Positions 24,803 to 34,840 of a stretch of DNA of 64,000 bases are shown here, piece after piece. Both the position numbers and the translations under genes were made by a program. The notes beneath the pieces are model-generated. The model saw nothing but the letters and a program-made list of their open reading frames with translations. It had not been told where the DNA came from and made no database searches. Positions within the stretch are counted from its first letter, which is position 1; every line of letters begins with the position of its first letter. Source of the DNA: Chitinophaga nivalis (GTDB lineage: Bacteria > Bacteroidota > Bacteroidia > Chitinophagales > Chitinophagaceae); contig NZ_JAPDNR010000001.1 in assembly GCF_025989125.1 (NCBI RefSeq), positions 1,160,301-1,224,300 of the forward strand, written 5' to 3'.

Positions 24803-27800
24803 ATGAATTTACAGGCCGTATTACAACTTTTTCAACGTGATGCTCGCCTGCAGGCGCTGGTGAAGGGGATGCAATCACCCACTCCACAATATTTTCAACT
24901 GTCTTCCCTTGCCGGGAGTGCAATAAATTTTGTGGCTGTTAGTACCTGGGCACATGCAGATGCGAACCATCTCTTTATCCTGAATGATAAAGAGGAGGCG
25001 GCCTATTTCCATAACGATCTGGAACAACTCAGCCAGGCGCTGGATATTTTCTATTTCCCGGACTCTTTCAAAAAGACCGGGCAGTTTCATGAAATCAACA
25101 ACAGCCATAGCATGTTGCGCACAGAGGCGCTCATGAAGTTTTCCGGCGATCAGGTCCGTAAAAAGATCATGGTTACCTATCCGGAAGCACTATGGGAAAA
25201 AGTAGCCGGTAGCATGGCTTTCAGCGCCAACATGGTACAGCTGAAAGTGGGCGACGTACTCAAGGTAGACGACCTGCTGGAGAAGCTGGTAGGATGGGGC
25301 TTCAGTGCCACCGACTTTGTTTATGAACCCGGACAATATGCTGTAAGAGGTGGTATCCTGGATATCTACTCTTTTGGTAATGAGAAACCTTACCGTATTG
25401 AATTATTCGGAGAAGATATTGATTCTATCCGCCTGTTTGATCCGGAATCCCAGCTGAGTGAACGTAAGCTGACCCAGGTAACCCTCATCGCCAACATGGA
25501 TACCCATGCGGCAGATCATACCAAAACATCCCTCACCGAATTCCTCCCGGCCAATACCGTCGTGTGGATGAAAGACCCGGCGTATGTGCAGGGCGTCATC
25601 GAACAAATGGAGCAGCGCCTGGACGACTGGATGCAAACCGGTCAGAAAGTACGGGTAGATGAAGATGAGGAAATGTTATTGCAGGAAGATGATTTCGTTA
25701 AAGCGGCTATCCTGATGAAACAGTTGCTGGAAAGGCATACTGTGGTTTTCGGTAATAAGGAATGGCTCAACGAAAATGGTTTCCCGGCACAGTCTATCGT
25801 CTTTGATACGCAGGAACAGCCTGTATTTAACCGGCAATTCGACCTGCTGCTCAAAGACCTGGCGAAACATAACAGTAATAAATACTCCCTTTTTATATTC
25901 GCAGATAACCCCCGCCAGCTCGAACGGCTGCGGAGTATCTTCGAAGACCTGAAAGCAGACTTTGTTTTCTTCCCGATTCCGGTAGCTATCAGCTACGGGT
26001 TTATCGACCACTCCCTGAAACTGGTTTGTTATACAGACCACCAGATTTTTCAGCGTTTCCACAAATACAAACTGAAACAGGCGTACAACAAGAACAAGGC
26101 GATCACCATGAAAACCTTGCGGGAGTTGCAGTCCGGCGACTTTGTGACGCACATTGACCATGGCGTGGGCATGTACAGCGGGTTACAGAAAATAGAAGTA
26201 GGCGGTAAAATGCAGGAAGCCATCCGTATTATTTACAAAAACAACGACCTGTTGTATGTAAATATCAACTCCCTGCATAAAATCAGCAAATACACCGGCA
26301 AAGAAGGCGTAGAACCCCGTGTGAATAAGCTGGGCAGCGATGCCTGGGATAAGCTGAAAGAGAAGGCGAAAACGCAGGTGAAGGATATTGCCAAAGACCT
26401 GATACAGTTATATGCGGTGCGCAAAGCCCAGCAAGGATTTGCACATACACCGGATACTTACCTGCAAACAGAACTGGAAGCTTCCTTTATCTACGAAGAT
26501 ACCCCCGACCAAAGCAAGGCTACGGCTGATGTGAAACGGGATATGGAATCGCCGTCGCCAATGGATCGCCTCGTATGCGGTGATGTAGGCTTCGGTAAAA
26601 CGGAAGTAGCTATCCGGGCCGCCTTTAAATCTATTGTAGATGGGAAACAGGCTGCCGTATTGGTACCTACTACCATTCTTGCCTTCCAGCATTTCAAAAC
26701 TTTCTCCGAACGTTTACGTGATTTCCCCTGTACGGTAGATTATCTCAACCGTTTTAAATCTGCCAAAGAGAAAAAAGAAACATTGAAACGCCTGGAAGAA
26801 GGCAAAATTGATATCATCGTAGGTACCCATGCCCTGCTGAGCAAAGATGTGAAGTTTAAAGACCTGGGTGTGCTGGTGGTAGATGAAGAACAGAAATTTG
26901 GAGTATCAGCCAAAGAAAAGCTGAAACAGATAAAACATAACGTAGATACCCTCACCCTAACGGCAACGCCTATACCGCGTACCCTGCAGTTTTCGTTGAT
27001 GGGTGCCCGTGACCTTTCCATTATCAATACGCCGCCGCCTAACCGCCAGGCGATTGAAACGGAAGTGCATGTATTTGATCAGGACCTGATCCGCGATGCG
27101 ATCTACTTTGAAGCCGAAAGAGGCGGACAGGTATACTTCATCCACAACCGCGTAAAAGGATTGAAAGAGATGGCCGGCCTGATACAGGGCCTGTGTCCGG
27201 ACCTGTCTATCGCCACTGCCCACGGGCAACTGGAAGGCCATCAGCTGGAAGAAGTAATCCTGGACTTCATAGACCGCAAATATGATGTACTGGTATGTAC
27301 CAACATCGTGGAAAGCGGCGTGGATATACCGAATGCCAATACCATTATCATCAATAATGCGCACCACTTCGGACTGAGTGATTTGCACCAGCTGCGCGGC
27401 CGTGTAGGACGAAGCAATAAAAAAGCTTTCTGTTACCTGCTGGCACCTCCGATGAGTACTTTGCCTTCCGACAGCCGTAAAAGGCTGCAAACATTGGAAC
27501 AGCATAGTGAGCTGGGGAGCGGCTTCCAGATTGCCATGCGCGACCTCGATATACGTGGCGCCGGTAACCTGCTGGGTGGCGAACAAAGCGGATTTATGGC
27601 GGAAATAGGATTTGACATGTATCAGAAAATCCTCGACGAAGCCATCCGCGAACTGAAACAAAACGAATTCCGTGATCTCTTTAAAGATCAGCTGGAAGAG
27701 AAAAAAGATTTCGTGAGCGACTGTACCATTGATACAGACCTTGAAATCCTGATTCCCGATACTTATATTGAAAGCATCCAGGAACGTCTGAACCTCTATC

Positions 27801-28174
27801 AGGAACTGGATAATATCACAGAAGAAGGTAAACTGCAGGCTTTTGGTGCAGACCTCACCGACCGTTTTGGCCCGATGCCGGAAGCGGTAAAAGACCTGCT
27901 TACCACCATCCGCTGCCGTTGGATGGCGATTCAGCTGGGCTTCGAAAAAATGATGCTGAAAGAAGAAAACCTGCGTTGTTACTTTATTAATAATCCGGAC
28001 TCTCCTTATTTCGAATCACCTACGTTCAATCATATCTTAACGTATATACAAACCCGTACCAACAACGCCAAACTGAAACAGGTGGGTAAAAACTTTATGC
28101 TGGTAGCCAGTCGTATCCGCCATATGAACGACCTGTATGACTTCCTCAAGGCAATGACGGATAGCCGTAAATAA
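24803..28174 (+). CDS. mfd: Transcription-repair coupling factor Mfd
   Basis: An 1123-residue translocase that removes stalled RNA polymerase and recruits UvrA to DNA lesions. In order: an N-terminal UvrB-homology region (VRGGILDIYSFGNEKPYRIELFGEDIDSIR), a CarD-like RNA-polymerase-interacting domain (LQSGDFVTHIDHGVGMYSGL, about residues 440-460), the RecG-like helicase with Walker A GDVGFGKTE (about residue 591), DEEQ box (about residue 693), TATPIPRTLQF, motif VI region QLRGRVGRS, and the C-terminal TRCF domain. Length is normal for the family. No frameshift or gap is visible. Confidence 0.98.
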   Translation: MNLQAVLQLFQRDARLQALVKGMQSPTPQYFQLSSLAGSAINFVAVSTWAHADANHLFILNDKEEAAYFHNDLEQLSQALDIFYFPDSFKKTGQFHEINNSHSMLRTEALMKFSGDQVRKKIMVTYPEALWEKVAGSMAFSANMVQLKVGDVLKVDDLLEKLVGWGFSATDFVYEPGQYAVRGGILDIYSFGNEKPYRIELFGEDIDSIRLFDPESQLSERKLTQVTLIANMDTHAADHTKTSLTEFLPANTVVWMKDPAYVQGVIEQMEQRLDDWMQTGQKVRVDEDEEMLLQEDDFVKAAILMKQLLERHTVVFGNKEWLNENGFPAQSIVFDTQEQPVFNRQFDLLLKDLAKHNSNKYSLFIFADNPRQLERLRSIFEDLKADFVFFPIPVAISYGFIDHSLKLVCYTDHQIFQRFHKYKLKQAYNKNKAITMKTLRELQSGDFVTHIDHGVGMYSGLQKIEVGGKMQEAIRIIYKNNDLLYVNINSLHKISKYTGKEGVEPRVNKLGSDAWDKLKEKAKTQVKDIAKDLIQLYAVRKAQQGFAHTPDTYLQTELEASFIYEDTPDQSKATADVKRDMESPSPMDRLVCGDVGFGKTEVAIRAAFKSIVDGKQAAVLVPTTILAFQHFKTFSERLRDFPCTVDYLNRFKSAKEKKETLKRLEEGKIDIIVGTHALLSKDVKFKDLGVLVVDEEQKFGVSAKEKLKQIKHNVDTLTLTATPIPRTLQFSLMGARDLSIINTPPPNRQAIETEVHVFDQDLIRDAIYFEAERGGQVYFIHNRVKGLKEMAGLIQGLCPDLSIATAHGQLEGHQLEEVILDFIDRKYDVLVCTNIVESGVDIPNANTIIINNAHHFGLSDLHQLRGRVGRSNKKAFCYLLAPPMSTLPSDSRKRLQTLEQHSELGSGFQIAMRDLDIRGAGNLLGGEQSGFMAEIGFDMYQKILDEAIRELKQNEFRDLFKDQLEEKKDFVSDCTIDTDLEILIPDTYIESIQERLNLYQELDNITEEGKLQAFGADLTDRFGPMPEAVKDLLTTIRCRWMAIQLGFEKMMLKEENLRCYFINNPDSPYFESPTFNHILTYIQTRTNNAKLKQVGKNFMLVASRIRHMNDLYDFLKAMTDSRK

Positions 28175-28360
28175 AAATCGCTGTAACATAATTTGCATGT
28201 AATCGTTTCATTATCAATGTGAAATGAATGGTTCTGTTTGTGCAGATGAAAAAAAGATAAATTTTTTTGATTGCTTTTATGGAATCAGCAGCGATGCCTA
28301 CATCATGAAGGCGTAAACAACAACGAAAACAAATTTTTAAACAATAGAAAACAACGACAC

Positions 28361-29077
28361 ATGAAAAAGGTAATGTTATTGGCAGCAGGATTATTTTTTG
28401 CCTTCAGTTCTTTTGCACAACAGGCAGACAATAAACAACCGGTAAAAAAGATTGAAGTAAACGGAACCGCCGAAATGGAAATTACACCGGACGAAATCTA
28501 CATCAGCATCTCCCTGAAAGAGTACCTGAAAGGGAAAACCAAAACAGAGATCAGTACCCTGGAAAAACAACTGCAGAAAGCAGTACAGGACGCAGGTATT
28601 GCCAAAGAAAACCTGACAATCGAAAATGTATACGGCAATAACTACGACTACTGGGTGAAGAAGAAAAATCCGCTGGAATTTATGGCGCGTAAACAATACC
28701 GCCTGAAGCTGAATAAGCTCGACAAAATAAATGATATCCTGGGTGCGGTAGATGCAGAAGGTATCGAAAACACCCGTGTGTCTTCCTATACTTCCAGCAA
28801 AATGGAAGAGTACCGCAAAGAAGTAAAAATAAAAGCGTTACAGGCAGCGAAAAACAAAGCTGATTATATGCTGAATGCTATCGGCAGCAAAATCGGTGAT
28901 GTGATCGAAATCCAGGAAATCAGCACCGATAACTACAGCGATGTACGTCCTGAATACAGCAACGTAATGATGTATAAAGCGGGTGTGGCTGCTGACAATG
29001 GTGGAGAAGTATCCAGCATCGAATTTAAAACCATCAAGATCCGTGCAGAAGTAAGAACTGTTTTCGGTATCAGATAA
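28361..29077 (+). CDS. SIMPL (DUF541) domain secreted protein
   Basis: A 238-residue exported protein. The ATG at 28361 opens a typical signal peptide (MKKVMLLAAGLFFAFSS, ending near FAQQ); the frame continues upstream, but that extension is not protein-like. The mature protein is a SIMPL/DUF541 domain: KKIEVNGTAEMEITPDEIYISISL, then TEISTLEKQLQKAVQDAGI, and the repeat-like KALQAAKNKADYMLNAIGSKIGDVIEI. Relatives include BP26 and YggE, periplasmic or surface proteins connected with oxidative stress and oligomerisation; the biochemical role is unknown. A 31-bp-arm palindrome follows. Confidence 0.9.
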   Translation: MKKVMLLAAGLFFAFSSFAQQADNKQPVKKIEVNGTAEMEITPDEIYISISLKEYLKGKTKTEISTLEKQLQKAVQDAGIAKENLTIENVYGNNYDYWVKKKNPLEFMARKQYRLKLNKLDKINDILGAVDAEGIENTRVSSYTSSKMEEYRKEVKIKALQAAKNKADYMLNAIGSKIGDVIEIQEISTDNYSDVRPEYSNVMMYKAGVAADNGGEVSSIEFKTIKIRAEVRTVFGIR

Positions 29078-29079
29078 TA

Positions 29080-29145
29080 AAAATACACAACATAAAAAAG
29101 GGCATTACGATCACTCGTAATGCCCTTTTTTATGTTGTGTATTTT
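29080..29145. terminator. Very long palindromic bidirectional terminator
   Basis: Perfect 31-bp arms (29080-29110 and 29115-29145; core AAAAAAGGGCATTACGA) with a four-base loop. It fills almost the whole gap between the convergent SIMPL and TonB-receptor genes. Confidence 0.9.
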
Positions 29146-29149
29146 CAGA

Positions 29150-32100
29150 CTAGAAGCTGTATCTCAGACCCAGCTGCATCTGTGAACGGGATGCAAAAAA
29201 GTCTTTGGAATAAGGCGTGCCCGGGTTGGTGAAAGTATAGGTAGGATAACCGTTTACTGGTTTTCCTGCAGCTGTTAAACCAACGCTGGCAGTAGAGTTG
29301 AAAGTGTTTGGTGAGAAGTATTGAACACCCCACTCTTTATTCAGCAGATTCGTCAGGTTAATGATATCGTACGTCAGGGTGAGGGTATGTATCTGCTTAC
29401 CTGCCTTGAAGTTGAAATCCTGGCTGAAACGGAAGTCTGCCTGCACATTCCATGGCGTACGGCCACCATTACGTTCCGTGAAGTCACCTTTACGGCCACG
29501 CAGGTATTTATCGTCTTCTACATAGCTCATGAAAGCAGCAGCTTGTTGTTCTGCTGTCTGCGTAGCGGTAGCTGCAAAGAACTTAGCTGCTTCTGTTACA
29601 TCTTTCGGGATGTAAGCCAGGCTCACCTGCTGTGGTGTACCCTGTACCGTAGCATTTACGAAGCCATAGGTAAATGGTGTACCGGAAGACGCATTGAAGA
29701 ACAGCGCGAAGTTAGTGATCCATTTTCCTTTGGTACCCCAGTCTTGTTTGTAGTTAACCGTGGAAACGATACGGTTACGAATGTCAAAGTTGGAATAGGC
29801 CAGGGTTGGGCTGTTGGGATTCAGTGCCTGATTCAGCTGCCAGTTAGACTCCATAGAGTTACGGATACCGTTGGTCAGGTCTTTAGACTGGCCATAGGTA
29901 TAAGCTACCATGAAGTTCAGTCCGAATTTGAAAGTTTTATTCACCTGTGCAGTGATGCTGTAGCGGTAACCCTGGTCGGTGTTAGACAACAGGTAAGCGT
30001 TGGTATAAGCCGAGTTGATTTTTTTACCGGAGTAAATAGGTTGTTGCTGATGTACATCATAAGCATAGTAAGTAGGATTATCTACCAGGTTCACCTGTTG
30101 GAATTTCAGGTCCTTGATTACTTTGGTATAAATACCTTCCAGGGTGAATTTCCACTGGTCGCGGGTGGTGTAATCCACTGCCAGGCTACTTCTCCATACC
30201 TGCGGCATTTTGAAGTTGTTGTCGATCAGATCTACCTGTGTAGGCGCCTGTGGATTGTTTACATCCACACCGTTTTGTTTGGCGAAATCAGCGATACCAT
30301 TCGGTGATGGTTTAGCAGCCGGATTAGGTCCGTTTACAAATGGTTTATCACCTGCTTTCTGATCGTATGCACCATAGGTAACACCATTGTTATAATAAGC
30401 ATAACCTAACCAGGCGAAAGGAATACGGCCGGTAAACAGGCCGGTACCACCACGTAATACCAGGCTGTTGTCGCCTTTGATATCGTAGTTAAATCCTAAG
30501 CGCGGAGAGATCTGTACGTTATTCAGGTAGTTGTTGGTGATATCTTTCGGTAAAGTATACGTATAGGTGTTACCGTAGTTTTTATCTACCGGCGCATTGG
30601 TGGTTTTATCACTCAAAGGCTGTCTGTTAGGCAGGCCGGTATAATCAATACGGATACCTGGGGTGATTTTGAAACGGTCGGTGAGTTGAATTTCATCCTG
30701 TGCGTATACGCTCAACAGGTTAGCTTTAAACTGTGCCGGAGGATTCGCCATGATATTATCACGGGAGTTGTTGGCATAGTTAAAGTTACCGCGTACGCGC
30801 AGTGGTTCGTTTTTCAGGAAGGCTTCAACACTGTTATAGTCCAGACGTCCGTTCCAGGAATTCACAAAACCATAAGTGATGTTATAGAACTCGTTGTGTG
30901 TACCTAAGGTGATGGTATGGTTGCCTTTGAATAAGGTAACGTTATCGGTTATTTCAAAGGTTTTCTGTTTCATGTTGAAGATACTGGCTTCACGGTCTGT
31001 ACCCAGGAAGATGGTAGAACCAGGAGTTTTTCCTTTGATCTGGATCTGTGGAACCGAAGGATCAGACAGCGGATCACGATAGTCATGTACACTGGAGTAG
31101 CCCAGTATCAGGGTATTGGAAAGTGTATTGGAGAAATTACTTTTCAATTCTGCTACCGTAGATGTCTGGTTGTTTACCTGTTTGAAGTCGATACCTTTAA
31201 AACGGAAGTTTTGCTGGTCGCGTTCCAGGTTGGTGGCTTCAGACAGAATGGTGTTGTTACGTACAGACAACTGGTGTTTGTCGTTGATGTGCCAGTCTAT
31301 TCTATTGAAGAATTTAGTAGAGTTGGAATAGATGCTGGTATTACCTGCAGTGCCGGCATCCACACCATATTCTTTCATTTTGGCAGTGATTTTATCCGCA
31401 TCTTCCTGTGTGAGGATACCACCACCATCAGCAGAACCTGCGGCCAGAATTACCGGGTCTACGCGACGGGTGATTTCTTCATTGGTAAAGAAAAACAGTT
31501 TGTCTTTGATGATCGGAAAACCTAAACGAACACCGGTCTGGTAGTCGTGAAAATCGCTGGGCAGTTTGGAACCGTCACCGATTTTATTTTTACCGATCAT
31601 GCCGGCATTACGGCCATAACCGTAGATGGAACCATGGAATTCGTTGGTACCGCTGCGGGTTACCGCGTTGATGCTACCACCGAGGAAGTTACCCACTTTC
31701 ACATCGAAGGGAGCCAGTAATACCTGAATATCCTGGATCGCATCCAGCGATACCGGGTTGGAGCGGGTGCTGCTACCTGGTTGACCGCTGGTATTGCTTT
31801 GTCCGCCGAGAGAAGGACTGAAGCCAATCGCATCATTATTGATCGCACCATCCAGCGTTACGTTGTTGTAACGGTAGTTGGTACCCAGGAAAGAGTTGTT
31901 GTTGCTTTGCGGCGTCACGCGGGTGAGGTCCTGCAGGCTGCGGCTGAGTGTAGGCAGGCTTTTGATCTGGTCCTGTCCTACGCGGGTGCCGCCGGCTTTG
32001 CCGCCGCCGGTGCTGCCGGTGATAACTACCTCACTTAATGCGGTAGATTCTTCCTGCAGTTTGAAGTTAAAGCTGGTAGTACCCAGTGCAAGGTTTACAT

Positions 32101-32380
32101 CTTCTTTTACTTCTTTTTTATACCCGATAAAGGATACCGTAATGGTATACGGTCCGCCGGGATTCAGATTCGGCAATAAATAACGGCCGTCTGCATTGGT
32201 TTGTACACCTGACTTTGCGCCGGTGCTTTTGTTTACCACTACCACTGTAACGCCTGGAATGGCTTGTCCACCGGGATCAGATACTTTACCTGATACAAGG
32301 GAGGTAGTGATTTGTGCGTGTGACGTGGTTGAAAAAACTAATACAATAAAGCTAGCTAATAACGTAACGAATGATTTCAT
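29150..32380 (-). CDS. TonB-dependent receptor with CarboxypepD_reg-like domain
   Basis: A 1076-residue outer membrane receptor. A signal peptide (MKSFVTLLASFIVLVFS, ending near SHAQ) precedes a carboxypeptidase-regulatory-like beta-sandwich (VSGKVSDPGGQAIPGVTV, residues about 28-110). A TonB plug domain follows (TRVGQDQIKSLPTLSRSLQDL) and then a large beta-barrel with many aromatic strands ending in LGLRYSF. It resembles the OmpA-related/TonB receptors sometimes called Oar-like rather than a SusC, because no TonB box-SusC signature or SusD partner gene is present. Ligand unknown. It lies between two hairpins and downstream of a small lipoprotein gene. Confidence 0.93.
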   Translation of the reverse strand: MKSFVTLLASFIVLVFSTTSHAQITTSLVSGKVSDPGGQAIPGVTVVVVNKSTGAKSGVQTNADGRYLLPNLNPGGPYTITVSFIGYKKEVKEDVNLALGTTSFNFKLQEESTALSEVVITGSTGGGKAGGTRVGQDQIKSLPTLSRSLQDLTRVTPQSNNNSFLGTNYRYNNVTLDGAINNDAIGFSPSLGGQSNTSGQPGSSTRSNPVSLDAIQDIQVLLAPFDVKVGNFLGGSINAVTRSGTNEFHGSIYGYGRNAGMIGKNKIGDGSKLPSDFHDYQTGVRLGFPIIKDKLFFFTNEEITRRVDPVILAAGSADGGGILTQEDADKITAKMKEYGVDAGTAGNTSIYSNSTKFFNRIDWHINDKHQLSVRNNTILSEATNLERDQQNFRFKGIDFKQVNNQTSTVAELKSNFSNTLSNTLILGYSSVHDYRDPLSDPSVPQIQIKGKTPGSTIFLGTDREASIFNMKQKTFEITDNVTLFKGNHTITLGTHNEFYNITYGFVNSWNGRLDYNSVEAFLKNEPLRVRGNFNYANNSRDNIMANPPAQFKANLLSVYAQDEIQLTDRFKITPGIRIDYTGLPNRQPLSDKTTNAPVDKNYGNTYTYTLPKDITNNYLNNVQISPRLGFNYDIKGDNSLVLRGGTGLFTGRIPFAWLGYAYYNNGVTYGAYDQKAGDKPFVNGPNPAAKPSPNGIADFAKQNGVDVNNPQAPTQVDLIDNNFKMPQVWRSSLAVDYTTRDQWKFTLEGIYTKVIKDLKFQQVNLVDNPTYYAYDVHQQQPIYSGKKINSAYTNAYLLSNTDQGYRYSITAQVNKTFKFGLNFMVAYTYGQSKDLTNGIRNSMESNWQLNQALNPNSPTLAYSNFDIRNRIVSTVNYKQDWGTKGKWITNFALFFNASSGTPFTYGFVNATVQGTPQQVSLAYIPKDVTEAAKFFAATATQTAEQQAAAFMSYVEDDKYLRGRKGDFTERNGGRTPWNVQADFRFSQDFNFKAGKQIHTLTLTYDIINLTNLLNKEWGVQYFSPNTFNSTASVGLTAAGKPVNGYPTYTFTNPGTPYSKDFFASRSQMQLGLRYSF

Positions 32381-32650
32381 AAAGCTGAGTGTGAGTGTTA
32401 TTACGCAGCAAAGGACGTTGTCTAAAACAAACAGAATGTTAACAGATCATTATGGAATTGTTAAGGACCCCTTAAAACAGGCTTAAATTAGATAGGTTGG
32501 CGTATCTATAGGTTTAGATAGTATCAGTTTTTGCTTTCAGTATGAATTGAAAGTTAAGAAATCAAGAAAAAAGGGATAGAAATTAATTGTTATCTGAATG
32601 TGAACAATAAAAGAATTAAAGTAACCTTAATGTATATACGAAAATAAAAA
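32381..32650. other. Non-coding gap upstream of the TonB receptor gene
   Basis: About 270 AT-rich bases with no convincing gene on either strand. The promoter of the receptor gene must lie here; on the minus strand a TTTG (in CTGTTTGTTTTAG, about 32425) and a CCTTTGC motif near 32410 are weak candidates, with non-ideal spacing. Confidence 0.45.
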
Positions 32651-32674
32651 GGCCCTGTTTAAATAAACAGGGCC
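32651..32674 (-). terminator. Hairpin terminator of the lipoprotein gene
   Basis: Perfect 11-bp arms GGCCCTGTTTA and TAAACAGGGCC with a two-base loop. On the minus strand the stem is followed by a T run (AAAAA before it on the plus strand), 24 bases after the lipoprotein stop. Confidence 0.85.
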
Positions 32675-32697
32675 GCTTCGGAAAAGTTTAAAAAATC

Positions 32698-33162
32698 TTA
32701 ATAAATATTGACTTTGAAAGTCCCGTCCGTTAATGGTTTTTCAGTTTCACCACTGGTTAATTTTCCGGAGAATGTTCCCTCCGCGTATTTACTATTAATA
32801 CTCGTTATTTTCACTTGTATGTTACTGCCGGTGTAACCTGGTTCCAGCTTTTCTATATGCATCAGCGACATTTCAATGTTTTTGTCGAAAGTACCTGCTG
32901 CCGGTGCTTCCGGAAATGTCACCATCAATTCCATGTGATGTTTGAAGTTGTTGGTTACCCCATCAATGACAAGCGTCTTTTTACGGGCAATTACAGTATC
33001 GCTCATATAGGCCTGGGTTTCATTGGAGATATACTTGTCGTTACCCAGTTTAAAGGAGATATAGGTGTCTGGTTTGGGCTCGTCCTTTTTATTATTACAG
33101 CCAACCAGGCCTACTCCTGCTATGGCAACCATGGCTGCCATTAATAATGTAGTAATACGCAT
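32698..33162 (-). CDS. Lipoprotein of unknown function (154 aa)
   Basis: A 154-residue lipoprotein: a hydrophobic signal (MRITTLLMAAMVAIAGVGL) ends in the lipobox GLVGC, so Cys22 is the predicted lipidated residue. An acidic/basic linker (NNKKDEPKPD) follows. The mature part is a single small beta-sandwich-like domain ending in SKYAEGTFSGKL and TDGTFKVNIY, where the G-x-F-x-G motif resembles domains found in many Bacteroidota surface lipoproteins. No family name can be given with confidence. It is a single gene with its own terminator and reads away from the TPR-AAA operon. Confidence 0.85.
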   Translation of the reverse strand: MRITTLLMAAMVAIAGVGLVGCNNKKDEPKPDTYISFKLGNDKYISNETQAYMSDTVIARKKTLVIDGVTNNFKHHMELMVTFPEAPAAGTFDKNIEMSLMHIEKLEPGYTGSNIQVKITSINSKYAEGTFSGKLTSGETEKPLTDGTFKVNIY

Positions 33163-33506
33163 AGTGTATAGTATGAGGTATAAAGATGTATTGGTCAGAT
33201 GCCATTTTTGATAACGGGAAACCGTTACCGGCTACAAAAGAGCAGCAGCCGGCAACAATTTAGATAAGTATAGGATACCGGTTATGTATACTGGCATAGG
33301 GATAAATACGCTGCAATATATAAAGAAAAAAATAAATTATTATTTTTATTTATAAGTAAAAGCTTAACTAATTGGTTCTCATAGCAGATATGTCCGACTG
33401 TTGCTGTCGCATAACCGCCTGCATAAAATAGCATATTTAACAATATTTTTGTGTCTTTATTACGTATTATTACGGGGTTACCAAAAGTTTATATAAACGC
33501 ACATTT
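33163..33506. other. Divergent intergenic region with a plus-strand promoter
   Basis: A 344-base AT-rich gap without a gene. TATTTTTG (33444-33451) is a good -7 match for the TPR-AAA operon, about 55 bases before its ATG. Near 33225-33255 the segments AACGG...CCGTT and CCGGCT...AGCCGG form short inverted repeats that might be operators; this is weak. Confidence 0.45.
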
Positions 33507-34835
33507 ATGTCATCGGAAGTTATAAAGCAATTACAGGAGGCGGTACAGTTTTCGCCGGAAAATGTGCCTTTAAGAATGCACCTGGCCCAGGTGCTGCTAC
33601 AGGACTACGAATACATCGCCGCGGAAGAACAGTACCGGAAAGTACTGGAACTCTCTGCCTCCAATACAGACGCGCAGCTCGGACTGGCCCGCACTTTTTA
33701 TCACCAACAGAAATACTCCGCCGCTATAGTTGTACTGGAACAGCTGGAGCACCGGGAGCCTGATCATTTTGATGCGCTCCTGCTGCACTGCCGTATCCTG
33801 GTAAAGGAAAAATCCATGGCACAGGCCCGCGAAATATATCAGCACCTGTTGCAACTGAATCCCGGATTTCGCGACGAAGCGCTGGACGGTTATTTCCGCG
33901 TTTCACAGCAGCAACCGGTTTCCTTTAGCAATGATGAGGACGAAGAGGAAGATGAAGAGAAACTGTTTACCCTGGAAAAACCGGATATCAATTTTTCTGA
34001 TGTAGGTGGAATGGAAAGAGAGAAGCAGGAAATCGATCTTAAAATCATCAAGCCACTGCAGTTCCCGGATCTGTATAAAGCCTACGGGAAAAAAGCAGGC
34101 GGTGGTATCCTGCTGTATGGCCCGCCGGGATGTGGTAAAACCTACCTGGCCCGCGCTACCGCCGGACAAATACAGGCCGAATTTATCAATGTGGGTATCC
34201 ACGACGTATTGGATATGTGGATGGGCAACAGTGAGAAAAACCTGCATAGCCTCTTTGAGCTGGCCCGCCAGAGCAAACCCTGTGTACTCTTTTTTGATGA
34301 AGTAGACGCCCTGGGTGCAAACCGTTCTGCTATGCGCAACAGCGGTACCAGTCACCTGATTAATCAGTTCCTGGCTGAAATGGACGGCATTGCGGCCAAC
34401 AACGAAAATGTACTGATAATCGGCGCTACCAACGCTCCCTGGAGCCTGGACCCCGCGTTCCGTCGCCCCGGCCGCTTCGACCGGATCATTTTTGTGGCGC
34501 CACCGGAACAGGATGGCCGGGAGGAAATACTGAAACTCCAGCTACGCAACAAACCGGTGGAAGACCTGGATTATACGGCACTGGCAAAAGCTACCTCCGG
34601 GTATTCCGGCGCCGATCTGAACGCCATTGTGGACCTGGCCATAGAAGAAAAACTGCTGGAAGCCCTGCAAAAAGGCGCCCCGCAGCCTATTTCCCAGAAA
34701 ACATTACTGAAAGCCGCCAAAACACATAAGCCTACTACCAGGGAATGGTTTAATACGGCCCGTAATTATGCACTTTATTCAAATGAAACAGGTCTCTATG
34801 ATGAAGTATTGAAGTACCTGGATATTAAGAAATAA
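33507..34835 (+). CDS. TPR-AAA+ ATPase fusion
   Basis: A 442-residue protein with an N-terminal tetratricopeptide region (residues about 1-115; PENVPLRMHLAQVLLQDYEYIAAEEQYRKVLE, SNTDAQLGLARTFYHQQKYSAAIVVLEQL) and a C-terminal single AAA+ module of the CDC48/FtsH-like class. Walker A GPPGCGKT is at about residue 205, Walker B LFFDEVDA at about 260, sensor 1 IIGATN, and arginine finger RRPGRFD at about 319. An acidic linker (DEDEEEDEEKL) joins the two. No protease or second AAA domain is present. It is co-transcribed with a TPR membrane protein whose ATG follows five bases after this stop. The TPR part probably binds a partner that the ATPase remodels; the target is unknown. Confidence 0.9.
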   Translation: MSSEVIKQLQEAVQFSPENVPLRMHLAQVLLQDYEYIAAEEQYRKVLELSASNTDAQLGLARTFYHQQKYSAAIVVLEQLEHREPDHFDALLLHCRILVKEKSMAQAREIYQHLLQLNPGFRDEALDGYFRVSQQQPVSFSNDEDEEEDEEKLFTLEKPDINFSDVGGMEREKQEIDLKIIKPLQFPDLYKAYGKKAGGGILLYGPPGCGKTYLARATAGQIQAEFINVGIHDVLDMWMGNSEKNLHSLFELARQSKPCVLFFDEVDALGANRSAMRNSGTSHLINQFLAEMDGIAANNENVLIIGATNAPWSLDPAFRRPGRFDRIIFVAPPEQDGREEILKLQLRNKPVEDLDYTALAKATSGYSGADLNAIVDLAIEEKLLEALQKGAPQPISQKTLLKAAKTHKPTTREWFNTARNYALYSNETGLYDEVLKYLDIKK

Positions 34836-34840
34836 CACTT

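Noticed and set aside
29321..30307. A 328-residue plus-strand frame within the TonB receptor gene
   Set aside because: Antisense shadow of the receptor; no domain, signal or promoter supports it.
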